A stretch of 5,607 nt of DNA from Paramuribaculum sp. (lineage in GTDB: Bacteria > Bacteroidota > Bacteroidia > Bacteroidales > Muribaculaceae): NCBI GenBank assembly GCA_029058705.1, contig JAIDXA010000043.1:1-5607 (forward strand). The letters run 5' to 3'. Below are positions 1 to 5,574 of the stretch, piece by piece; the first letter of the stretch is position 1; each line of letters begins with the position of its first letter. The notes below the pieces were generated by a model. That model was not told the origin of the DNA. It worked only from the letters and a program-made list of their open reading frames with translations, and did no database searches. Both the position numbers and the translations under genes were made by a program.

Positions 1-42
1 ATATGCTATTGACTAATTTTTTTGCAAAAGTAATAAAAAAAT

Positions 43-159
43 TTATCCCTGACGCTGTTTGTACTTGGGATTTTTTTTGTTAATTACATAAAGACGACCT
101 TTGCGACGAACGATTTTGCTGTCGGGGGTACGTTTTTTTACTGAGGCTCTTACTTTCAT
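43..159 (-). CDS. rpmJ: 50S ribosomal protein L36 (bL36), zinc-free form
   Basis: This 38-residue protein opens with MKVRASVKKR and closes with NPKYKQRQG, the hallmark ends of bacterial L36. L36 is a small basic protein that packs against 23S rRNA in the large subunit. The usual zinc ligands (C11, C14, C27 and H33 in the E. coli protein) are T11, S14, N27 and Y33 here, so none of the four remains. This is therefore a zinc-independent (C-minus) form of full normal length. It lies 24 bp downstream of infA on the same strand, the standard infA-rpmJ order before rpsM. No Shine-Dalgarno sequence precedes the ATG, and the upstream region is A/T-rich. Identity is very secure. Loss of zinc binding is read directly from the alignment of motif positions. 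Confidence 0.97.
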   Translation of the reverse strand: MKVRASVKKRTPDSKIVRRKGRLYVINKKNPKYKQRQG

Positions 160-183
160 TTTATTTATTTTTATCGATTTTAT

Positions 184-402
184 TTATTTGTAACGGAAGG
201 CGATACGTCCTTTTGACAGGTCGTAGGGCGACATTTCAACACGAACCTTGTCGCCTGGAAGAATCTTGATATAATGCATTCGCATTTTTCCGGAAATATG
301 AGCCGTGATTTCATGCCCGTTTTCCAGCTCGACGCGAAACATTGCGTTGGATAGTGCTTCTACGATTACTCCGTCTTGTTCGATTGCAGCTTGTTTTGCC
401 AT
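184..402 (-). CDS. infA: Translation initiation factor IF-1
   Basis: A 72-residue protein, exactly the usual size of bacterial IF-1. It forms a single S1-like OB fold. Recognisable family segments are MAKQAAIEQDGVIVEAL at the N-terminus, FRVELENGHEITAHISGKMR in the middle, and the PGDKVRVEMSPYDLSKGRI stretch near the C-terminus. IF-1 binds the A site of the 30S subunit in the cytoplasm and assists IF-2 and IF-3 during initiation. The gene starts 15 bp after the map stop codon and ends 24 bp before rpmJ, so it is almost certainly cotranscribed with both. The ATG at 402 gives the conserved MAK start. No Shine-Dalgarno motif is visible before it. Confidence 0.98.
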   Translation of the reverse strand: MAKQAAIEQDGVIVEALSNAMFRVELENGHEITAHISGKMRMHYIKILPGDKVRVEMSPYDLSKGRIAFRYK

Positions 403-417
403 AAAGCAGTTTTGTCG

Positions 418-1200
418 TTAAATAAATCTGTCTTTCAACACTTCGGCAACAGGATCAAAAGATGTCAGGATCTGCGGTTTTCCATCGACAACAGCCACAG
501 TGTGTTCGTAGTGAGCAGATGGCTTTCGGTCGCGGGTACGGCAGGTCCAGCCGTCGCGTTCGATTATTATGTTTTTGCTTCCGAGATTGACCATTGGTTC
601 TATCGCGAGACACATTCCGCTGCGGATCAGAGGGCCTGTGCCACGACGCCCGAAATTAGGGACTTCAGGCGCTTCATGCATTTTGCGCCCGATTCCATGT
701 CCACACATTTCGCGGACAATTCCATAGCGTTGACGCTCGCAGTGTGACTGAACGGCGTTGGCGATATCTCCGATCCGGTTTCCTTCGCGACACGCATCAA
801 TCCCTTTGTAGAGGGCCTCCTTTGTCGTCACACAAAGCTGCATGACATCTTCGGGGACGTCTCCGACAGGAAACGTATAGCACATGTCGCCACAAAAACC
901 GTCGAGTTCGACCACAAGATCGATTCCGATGATGTCGCCGGATCGCAGTACATAACCCGAAGGGAAACCGTGGACAACAACTTCGTTGACCTCACAACAT
1001 ATAGCGCCGGGAAAACCTTCGTAGCCGAGACATGAGGGAATTCCGCCATTGTCAGCTATGAACTCGCGGGCCACTGTGTCAAGTTTACGGGTTGTCACGC
1101 CCTCAGTCACATACTTGGCGATTTCGCCAAGTGTGCGACTGGTGAGCGCGCAAGCGTTGCGCATTTTTTCGATTTCTTCAGGTGTCTTAAGATAGATCAT
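418..1200 (-). CDS. map: Type I methionine aminopeptidase (MetAP)
   Basis: A 260-residue cytosolic metallo-aminopeptidase that removes the initiator methionine from new proteins. The pita-bread fold motifs are in order, and all five metal ligands of the family can be placed: D94 (in GIDLVV), D105 (in GFCGD), H168 (in MCGHGIG), E201 (in LAIEPMV) and E232 (in HYEHTVAVV). Substrate-site histidines H77 (NEVVVHG) and H175 (KMHEAPEVP) are also present. There is no N-terminal zinc-finger extension, so it is the short bacterial form. It sits between secY (27 bp upstream) and infA (15 bp downstream), with no adk gene in between, unlike the secY-adk-map order of Firmicutes. The protein carries 12 cysteines, more than I would expect for a MetAP; C166 lies in a position where the family often has Cys. 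The start MIYLKTPEEIEKMR matches the usual N-terminus. Confidence 0.97.
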   Translation of the reverse strand: MIYLKTPEEIEKMRNACALTSRTLGEIAKYVTEGVTTRKLDTVAREFIADNGGIPSCLGYEGFPGAICCEVNEVVVHGFPSGYVLRSGDIIGIDLVVELDGFCGDMCYTFPVGDVPEDVMQLCVTTKEALYKGIDACREGNRIGDIANAVQSHCERQRYGIVREMCGHGIGRKMHEAPEVPNFGRRGTGPLIRSGMCLAIEPMVNLGSKNIIIERDGWTCRTRDRKPSAHYEHTVAVVDGKPQILTSFDPVAEVLKDRFI

Positions 1201-1227
1201 TAAAAATGCAATTACTTAAGCGAAGGA

Positions 1228-2577
1228 TTAGTAAGCGCTTCCGGTGGTGCGTCCTTTGATTTTGCCACCCTGCATCAGACCGTCGTAATGGTGCATCATG
1301 AGATGGCTTTCGATCTGCTGAAGGGTATCAAGTACCACACCGACAAGAATCAATAATGATGTTCCGCCGAAGAACTGTGCGAAGTTCTGGCTGATTCCGA
1401 AGAATCTTGCGAAAGCGGGGAGAATAGCTACGATACCAAGGAAGAGTGAACCGGGAAGAGTAATTCTTGACATGATCGAGTCAAGATACTCCGCGGTTTT
1501 CTTGCCGGGTTTAACTCCGGGAATGAAACCGTTGTTACGTTTCATGTCCTCTGCCATCTGTGTGGGACGCACTGTCACTGCCGTATAGAAGTAAGTGAAA
1601 GCGACAATCATCACAAAATAGATGGCATTGTACCAAAAGCCATTTATGTCAGACAATGCCGCAAAGAAACCGCTCGTACCGGATTCGCTGCCGAATCCCG
1701 AAAGGGTGATGGGAACGAACATGATTGCCTGAGCGAAGATAATCGGCATTACGCCGGCGGCATTTACTTTCAAGGGGATATACTGACGTGCACCTCCATA
1801 CTGACGATTGCCGACAATACGTTTTGCGTACTGCACGGGGACTTTTCGCGTACCCTGCACAAGGAGAACAGCTCCTACAGTCACTGCAAACAGGAGAACG
1901 AGCTCAACAAGGAACATTACAAGTCCGCCCTGTGAACCTGTTTCGCCTGGAAGACGGCTTACGAATTCATAGAACAATGCTTCAGGGAGTCGGGCAATGA
2001 TACCGATCAGGATTATGAAAGATATACCGTTGCCGATTCCGCGGTCAGTTATACGCTCGCCAAGCCACATGATGAACATTGAGCCTGCGGCGAGGATGAC
2101 AGTGAGATAAATCAGTGTCCAGACACCCATCGAAGCGGCCTGACCTGCCTGTGCAACCTGAAAACGTAGGTTGAGAAGGTAGGCAGGTCCCTGAAGGATA
2201 AGAATGAATACGGTCAGGTAACGGGTGTACTGGTTGAGTTTCTGGCGTCCGCTCTCGCCCTCGCGTTGCATTTTCTGGAACGAAGGAAGCACCATGCCCA
2301 GCAGCTGAATCACAATCGACGCAGTGATGTAGGGCATGATACCGAGGGCGAAGATTGAAGCCTGCGAGAACGCACCTCCCGAGAACATGTCCAAGAGCTG
2401 CATCAGACCGCTCTTGTTAGTGAAGCTCGAAAGTGCCTTGATATCCTCGATGCTGATACCGGGAAGGACGACATAACATCCCAAACGGTAGATCAGCACC
2501 AGGAGGAGCGTTATCAAGATGCGTTTGCGCAGCTCTTCAATGGTCCAAATGTTTCTTATGGTTTGAACGAATCTCAT
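1228..2577 (-). CDS. secY: Preprotein translocase subunit SecY
   Basis: A 449-residue polytopic inner-membrane protein, the channel of the Sec translocon that partners SecE, SecG and SecA or the ribosome. About ten hydrophobic segments can be seen, at roughly residues 19-39, 72-98, 118-138, 151-172, 183-203, 217-242, 271-294, 313-335, 371-391 and 403-420. The plug/TM2 signature covers about residues 64-88 (MFSGGAFSQASIFALGIMPY and following). Cytoplasmic loops carry QREGESGRQKLNQYTRYL, RKVPVQYAKR and RPTQMAEDMKRNNGFIPGVK. In the last loop K356 occupies the place of the Arg of the E. coli GIRPG motif (R357). SecY follows rplO by 9 bp and precedes map by 27 bp, the standard spc-operon position. 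Length and both ends are normal and no frameshift is visible. Confidence 0.98.
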   Translation of the reverse strand: MRFVQTIRNIWTIEELRKRILITLLLVLIYRLGCYVVLPGISIEDIKALSSFTNKSGLMQLLDMFSGGAFSQASIFALGIMPYITASIVIQLLGMVLPSFQKMQREGESGRQKLNQYTRYLTVFILILQGPAYLLNLRFQVAQAGQAASMGVWTLIYLTVILAAGSMFIMWLGERITDRGIGNGISFIILIGIIARLPEALFYEFVSRLPGETGSQGGLVMFLVELVLLFAVTVGAVLLVQGTRKVPVQYAKRIVGNRQYGGARQYIPLKVNAAGVMPIIFAQAIMFVPITLSGFGSESGTSGFFAALSDINGFWYNAIYFVMIVAFTYFYTAVTVRPTQMAEDMKRNNGFIPGVKPGKKTAEYLDSIMSRITLPGSLFLGIVAILPAFARFFGISQNFAQFFGGTSLLILVGVVLDTLQQIESHLMMHHYDGLMQGGKIKGRTTGSAY

Positions 2578-2586
2578 TGTAGTCTA

Positions 2587-3033
2587 TCAGATTTTAGAGA
2601 TTGAACCACCGGCTTCGACAATAGCCTTTTCAGCAGCCTTGGAGAAAGCGTTTGCCTCCACTGCAAGGGCGCGGCTGATTGTTCCGTTGGCGAGGATCTT
2701 TACAAGCTGACGCTTGTTGATGAGACCGGCAGACCGGAGGTCGGCGAGGGTCACAGACTGGAGGTTTCCTGCTTCAGCAAGTGTGCTGATAGTGTCGAGG
2801 TTGATGGCCTTGTATTCAACACGGTTGATGTTTTTGAAGCCATATTTGGGGACACGGCGCTGAAGGGGCATCTGACCACCTTCGAAACCTACTTTATGTT
2901 TGTAACCGGAACGCGATTTTGCACCTTTATGACCGCGGGTTGATGTTCCGCCTTTGCCTGAACCGGGACCACGGCCGATTCTGGTTTTGCGGGTAACCGA
3001 GCCGACAGCGGGGCGTAAGTTATTTAATTCCAT
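2587..3033 (-). CDS. rplO: 50S ribosomal protein L15 (uL15)
   Basis: A 148-residue protein with the long, Gly- and Lys-rich basic N-terminal tail typical of L15 (RIGRGPGSGKGGTSTRGHKG, about residues 18-37). The conserved segment GFEGGQMPLQRRVPKYGFKN follows at about residues 49-68. The C-terminal globular part includes the LINKRQLVKILANG stretch. L15 threads its tail into 23S rRNA during large-subunit assembly. The gene lies 62 bp after rpmD, the second-largest gap in this window, and 9 bp before secY, the usual rpmD-rplO-secY order. The 62-bp gap is A/T-rich and shows no clear hairpin or promoter. The ATG at 3033 gives the family start MELNNLRPA. No Shine-Dalgarno motif is present. Confidence 0.98.
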   Translation of the reverse strand: MELNNLRPAVGSVTRKTRIGRGPGSGKGGTSTRGHKGAKSRSGYKHKVGFEGGQMPLQRRVPKYGFKNINRVEYKAINLDTISTLAEAGNLQSVTLADLRSAGLINKRQLVKILANGTISRALAVEANAFSKAAEKAIVEAGGSISKI

Positions 3034-3095
3034 ATTTGATGTTTTTTATCAGGTTTAGAAAAAATGAATGAGTTTGACTACCCTTGGCGAATTGG

Positions 3096-3275
3096 TTATG
3101 CCTGTGTCACTTTCACAAGGTGATGGACTTTCTTGACCATACCCATGACAGAGGGAGTGTCCTCTTTAACGACAGAGTGATTCATTTTTTTCAAGCCGAG
3201 CGCATCGAGAGTGCGCTTCTGGACTGCAGGACAGTTTATGCGGCTTTTGATTTGAGTTATTTTGATCTGTGCCAT
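3096..3275 (-). CDS. rpmD: 50S ribosomal protein L30 (uL30)
   Basis: A short gene of 59 codons plus stop, found by translating the gap between rpsE and rplO. The product begins MAQIKITQIKSRINCPAVQK and continues RTLDALGLKKMNHSVV, matching the L30 core (K-I-T-Q-x-K-S, then the R-T-L-x-A-L-G-L-x-K segment). It ends in MVKKVHHLVKVTQA. L30 is a small peripheral protein of the 50S subunit that contacts 23S rRNA and is absent from some bacterial lineages, so its retention is worth recording. It starts 12 bp after the rpsE stop codon, in the conserved rpsE-rpmD-rplO order. The A/T-rich leader (TATATCGCTAAA before the ATG) has no Shine-Dalgarno motif. Confidence 0.96.
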   Translation of the reverse strand: MAQIKITQIKSRINCPAVQKRTLDALGLKKMNHSVVKEDTPSVMGMVKKVHHLVKVTQA

Positions 3276-3287
3276 TTTAGCGATATA

Positions 3288-3806
3288 TTAGCCGTTAAAC
3301 ACTTTTTCTACGGAGATACCACGGTTCTGTGCAACCTGTGCGGGCGAACGCATTTCATCAAGGGCTGCAATTGTAGCCTTGACGAGGTTGTGGGGGTTGG
3401 ATGAACCTTTGGATTTAGCAAGCACGTCGGTGATACCAACGCTCTCGAGAACGGCACGCATCGCACCACCGGCCTTCACACCGGTACCATGAGAGGCAGG
3501 CTTGAGAATGACGCGCGAGCCACCGAATTTGGCAATCTGTTCATGAGGAATTGTTCCTTTGTGAACGGGTACGCGGATGAGGTTTTTCTTAGCTGCTTCA
3601 ACGCCTTTCGAGATGGCAGCTGTCACTTCATTAGCTTTTCCGAGGCCCCAGCCTACAATTCCGTCTTCATTACCAACAACTACGATTGCAGCGAAGGTAA
3701 ATGTGCGACCACCTTTTGTCACTTTAGTAACGCGGTTGATGGCCACGAGGCGGTCTTTCAACTCTAAGTCGTTGGTAGATTTAACTTTGTTATTTCTTTT
3801 TGCCAT
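3288..3806 (-). CDS. rpsE: 30S ribosomal protein S5 (uS5)
   Basis: S5 is a 30S protein at the mRNA entry and decoding side, linked to translational accuracy. The N-terminal double-stranded-RNA-binding-like domain covers about residues 15-80 (LKDRLVAINRVTKVTKGGRT, then VVVGNEDGIVGWGLGKANEV). The C-terminal domain follows, with KPASHGTGVKAGGAMRAVLE and SKGSSNPHNLVKAT. I chose the ATG at 3806, giving 172 residues starting MAKRNNKVKST, because this N-terminus and length fit related S5 proteins as I recall them. A second in-frame ATG at 3812 would add Met-Ile. It overlaps the rplR stop codon as TAATG, so translational coupling from rplR is possible with either start. rpmD follows after 12 bp. Confidence 0.97.
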   Translation of the reverse strand: MAKRNNKVKSTNDLELKDRLVAINRVTKVTKGGRTFTFAAIVVVGNEDGIVGWGLGKANEVTAAISKGVEAAKKNLIRVPVHKGTIPHEQIAKFGGSRVILKPASHGTGVKAGGAMRAVLESVGITDVLAKSKGSSNPHNLVKATIAALDEMRSPAQVAQNRGISVEKVFNG

Positions 3807-3811
3807 GATCA

Positions 3812-4153
3812 TTAAAATTTAAGTCCGCCATTGCGAGCGGCGTCAGCCAATGATTTAACACGTCCGTGGAACAGATATCCGTTGCGGTCGAAGACTACTT
3901 CAGTAATTCCTGCTTCGAGGGCTTTTTTAGCGATAGCTTCACCTACTTTAGCGGCGATCTCGCTCTTGGTACCTTCTTCAATACCTTTTGATGAGGCAGC
4001 GGCAAGAGTTTTGCCCTGAAGGTCATCGACGAGCTGGACGTAGATCTGTTTGTTTGAACGGAAAACGGTCATACGCGGACGCTCAGCAGTACCTGAGATC
4101 TTACCGCGGATGCGCGCTTTGATTTTGTTTCTTCTTTCTATCTTGGAGATCAT
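3812..4153 (-). CDS. rplR: 50S ribosomal protein L18 (uL18)
   Basis: A 113-residue protein that binds 5S rRNA and, together with L5, helps bring it into the central protuberance of the 50S subunit. The basic N-terminal part (KIERRNKIKARIRGKISGTA) leads into the conserved ERPRMTVFRSNKQIYVQLVD segment at about residues 24-43. The C-terminal signature FDRNGYLFHGRVKSLADAAR lies at about residues 88-107, followed by the terminal NGGLKF. Length and both ends are normal. The gene starts 19 bp after the rplF stop codon. Its own stop overlaps an ATG of the downstream rpsE frame, suggesting coupled translation. No Shine-Dalgarno motif precedes the ATG. Confidence 0.98.
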   Translation of the reverse strand: MISKIERRNKIKARIRGKISGTAERPRMTVFRSNKQIYVQLVDDLQGKTLAAASSKGIEEGTKSEIAAKVGEAIAKKALEAGITEVVFDRNGYLFHGRVKSLADAARNGGLKF

Positions 4154-4172
4154 AATTCTAAGGGATTAAAAA

Positions 4173-4727
4173 TTATTTAGCACTTGCCGATTTACCAGAC
4201 TTGCGGCGGATAACTTCGCCAACAAACTTGATACCTTTGCCCTTGTAGGGTTCGGGCTTGCGAAGCGAGCGGATCTTTGCGCACACCTGACCGAGAAGCT
4301 GCTTGTCGTCGCTTTCGAGGATGATGAGCGGGTTTTTGTTACGTTCGCTTTTAGTTTCAACCTTGATCTCCGGGGGGAGTTTGATATATATTGCGTGAGA
4401 GAAACCGAGAGAGAGCTCGAGGACCTGTCCGGTTGACTGAGCGCGGTAACCCACGCCGACTAATTCCATTTCTTTGCGATAACCGGTTGAGACGCCAACA
4501 ACCATATTGTGGATGAGCGCACGATAGAGACCGTGCTGAGCTCTGTGCTCACGGTTGTCTGAGGGACGTGTCACGATTACTTCATTGCCTTCGACCTTTA
4601 CGTCGAGATCGGGGTTGAATTTCTGGGTGAGGGTACCTTTGGGACCTTTCACAGTCACTTCGTCGCCGTTAACAGTGACGGTAACGCCGGCGGGAATTTC
4701 AATGGGAGCTTTACCTATTCTTGACAT
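4173..4727 (-). CDS. rplF: 50S ribosomal protein L6 (uL6)
   Basis: A 184-residue protein with two similar L6 domains, at about residues 10-82 and 90-165. L6 sits at the base of the L7/L12 stalk near the factor-binding centre and contacts 23S rRNA. Diagnostic segments are the start MSRIGKAPIEIPAGV, the REHRAQHGLYRALIHNMVVG stretch ending the first domain, LVGVGYRAQ at the domain junction, and the bacterial signature PEPYKGKGIKFVGE near the C-terminus. The gene lies between rpsH (19 bp) and rplR (19 bp), as in most spc operons. The ATG at 4727 is the only sensible start for this N-terminus. There is no Shine-Dalgarno sequence before it. Confidence 0.98.
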   Translation of the reverse strand: MSRIGKAPIEIPAGVTVTVNGDEVTVKGPKGTLTQKFNPDLDVKVEGNEVIVTRPSDNREHRAQHGLYRALIHNMVVGVSTGYRKEMELVGVGYRAQSTGQVLELSLGFSHAIYIKLPPEIKVETKSERNKNPLIILESDDKQLLGQVCAKIRSLRKPEPYKGKGIKFVGEVIRRKSGKSASAK

Positions 4728-4746
4728 AACTTAGTTCTCGTTAAAA

Positions 4747-5145
4747 TTAATAGATGTAACAGAGTACTTCGCCACCGATTTTCTTTTCACGGGCGGCTTT
4801 GTTAGTCATCACACCCTGGGAAGTCGACAGGATTGCGATACCCATTCCGTTCAACACTCGCGGCATATCTTTGTAGCCGGTATACTGGCGAAGACCCGGA
4901 CGCGACACACGTTTGAGAGCTTTGATGGCGTTAACGTGATCAACGGGGTCATACTTAAGGGCAATCTTGATGATGCCCGATGGAGTTTCACCTTCTACAA
5001 ACTTGTAGTTAAGAATGTAGCCTTGTTCAAAAAGAATCTTCGTGATTTCTTTTTTCAAGTTCGAGGCGGGGATCTCCACCACACGGTGGTTGGCTTTGAT
5101 CGCGTTCCTCAATCTTGTCAGATAATCTGCTATAGGATCTGTCAT
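4747..5145 (-). CDS. rpsH: 30S ribosomal protein S8 (uS8)
   Basis: A 132-residue primary 16S rRNA-binding protein that nucleates the central domain of the 30S subunit. The N-terminal domain begins MTDPIADYLTRLRNAIKANH. The C-terminal signature at about residues 98-119 includes LNGMGIAILSTSQG and MTNKAAR, and the protein ends GGEVLCYIY. In E. coli S8 is also the translational repressor of the spc operon, acting at a site near rplE; that is family knowledge from a distant lineage. Here rpsH is preceded by an unusually long 142-bp gap with two hairpins, which makes local control of rpsH and the genes after it a reasonable but untested idea. rplF follows after 19 bp. The bases before the ATG are A/T-rich (ACAATTTTCAAA) with no Shine-Dalgarno motif. 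Confidence 0.98.
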   Translation of the reverse strand: MTDPIADYLTRLRNAIKANHRVVEIPASNLKKEITKILFEQGYILNYKFVEGETPSGIIKIALKYDPVDHVNAIKALKRVSRPGLRQYTGYKDMPRVLNGMGIAILSTSQGVMTNKAAREKKIGGEVLCYIY

Positions 5146-5167
5146 TTTGAAAATTGTTTTAAATTGA

Positions 5168-5182
5168 TTCGGTTTTTCCGAA
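5168..5182 (-). promoter_or_regulatory. Small A5-loop hairpin just before rpsH
   Basis: A perfect five-base inverted repeat, TTCGG and CCGAA, encloses five A residues on the minus strand. It ends 22 bases before the rpsH ATG. It shares the purine-rich GAAAAA loop motif with the larger hairpin upstream. With only five pairs it is weak alone and may be chance. Confidence 0.3.
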
Positions 5183-5200
5183 CAATATTTAATACTCTCT

Positions 5201-5237
5201 GCAGCGTGGCCCCCTTTTTCGGGGGGCTATAGGCTGC
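5201..5237 (-). promoter_or_regulatory. Compound GC-rich hairpin upstream of rpsH
   Basis: On the minus strand the outer stem pairs GCAGC (5237-5233) with GCTGC (5205-5201). An asymmetric internal loop (CTATA opposite CAC) separates it from an inner six-pair stem, GCCCCC (5227-5222) with GGGGGC (5214-5209), closed by a seven-base loop CGAAAAA. All eleven pairs are Watson-Crick. On the plus strand the same hairpin is followed by a T-rich stretch (GAATTGTTTTGTTTTTGAG), so it could stop antisense transcription. On the coding strand the downstream bases are AGAGAGTATT, not a T-run. The structure is read directly; its function is unknown. Confidence 0.55.
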
Positions 5238-5287
5238 GAATTGTTTTGTTTTTGAGTTTATAGGTCTATGCTTTGCAGCGGGGCATT

Positions 5288-5557
5288 TTACCAGCTTGCT
5301 TTCTTGACTCCCGGAATAAGTCCTGCAGAAGCCATTTCACGGAACTGGATGCGGGAGAGCCCAAACTGACGCATGTAACCTTTGGGACGGCCGGTAATGC
5401 TGCAGCGGTTGTGGAGACGCACGCTTGAGGCATTCTTGGGCAGAAGCTGAAGGGCTTCATAGTCGCCGGCTGCCTTGAGGGCTGCTTTCTTGGCTGCATA
5501 TTTTGCAACCAGTTTGGCACGCTTTACCTCGCGGGCTTTCATTGATTCTTTTGCCAT
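5288..5557 (-). CDS. rpsN: 30S ribosomal protein S14 (uS14), zinc-free form
   Basis: An 89-residue protein of the 30S head, involved in the late stages of small-subunit assembly. The N-terminal extension MAKESMKAREVKRAKLVAKY and the C-terminal core (HNRCSITGRPKGYMRQFGLS, then REMASAGLIPGVKKASW) are typical of the longer, zinc-independent S14 type. The roughly 61-residue zinc-binding type has two CxxC motifs; here only C52 is present. At 89 residues it is shorter than E. coli S14 (101), with the difference in the linker around residues 27-42. The gene has a normal start and end. The upstream neighbour (expected rplE) is not visible because genomic sequence ends about 17 bases upstream, where adaptor sequence begins. 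Confidence 0.98.
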   Translation of the reverse strand: MAKESMKAREVKRAKLVAKYAAKKAALKAAGDYEALQLLPKNASSVRLHNRCSITGRPKGYMRQFGLSRIQFREMASAGLIPGVKKASW

Positions 5558-5574
5558 AGGAACAAATATTGTTG

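Larger units (their letters stand above)
5146..5287 (-). promoter_or_regulatory. Structured intergenic leader between rpsN and rpsH (putative)
   Basis: This 142-bp gap is far longer than any other in the operon and has no ORF that looks real. Read on the minus strand it holds a compound GC hairpin, then a small UUCGG-A5-CCGAA hairpin, then an A/T-rich run into the rpsH ATG. The hexamer CGCTGC occurs twice (5280-5275 and 5206-5201), and both copies can pair five bases with the GCAGC at 5237-5233. No T-run follows the main hairpin on the coding strand, so it is not a classical intrinsic terminator there. I see no convincing Bacteroidota promoter (TTTG and TAnnTTTG elements). A role in mRNA processing, stability or ribosomal-protein autoregulation is inference. 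Confidence 0.4.

Noticed and set aside
25..32. TACTTTTG on the minus strand, matching the Bacteroidota TAnnTTTG promoter element upstream of the next gene
   Set aside because: No TTTG element lies at the expected upstream spacing, and such an octamer is frequent by chance in A/T-rich sequence.
160..188. Short repeated TTTATTTATT units between rpmJ and infA
   Set aside because: Simple A/T-rich composition around a stop codon; two imperfect copies do not support a functional repeat.
376..747. Plus-strand open frame of 123 codons antisense to map
   Set aside because: It is the shadow of the map gene, has no recognisable domain, and runs against an intact conserved gene.
3034..3095. 62-bp gap between rpmD and rplO as a possible regulatory region
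   Set aside because: No stable hairpin, promoter element or repeat could be found; it appears to be plain A/T-rich spacer.
3084..3404. Plus-strand open frame of 106 codons over rpmD and rpsE
   Set aside because: It overlaps two clear ribosomal-protein genes in antisense, and its composition looks like a complement shadow.
4166..4360. Minus-strand frame of 64 codons within rplF
   Set aside because: Low-complexity Ser/Lys/Ala product in an alternative frame of the clear L6 gene.
4936..5232. Plus-strand open frame of 98 codons across the rpsH start and the gap
   Set aside because: Most of it is antisense to rpsH, no family is recognisable, and its end crosses the hairpin.
5266..5520. Minus-strand frame of 84 codons overlapping rpsN
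   Set aside because: It is an alternative frame inside rpsN, which has an unambiguous S14 product.
5561..5573. Inverted repeat AACAA-ATA-TTGTT just upstream of rpsN
   Set aside because: Only five A/T-rich pairs with a three-base loop; too weak and too close to the adaptor junction to call an operator.
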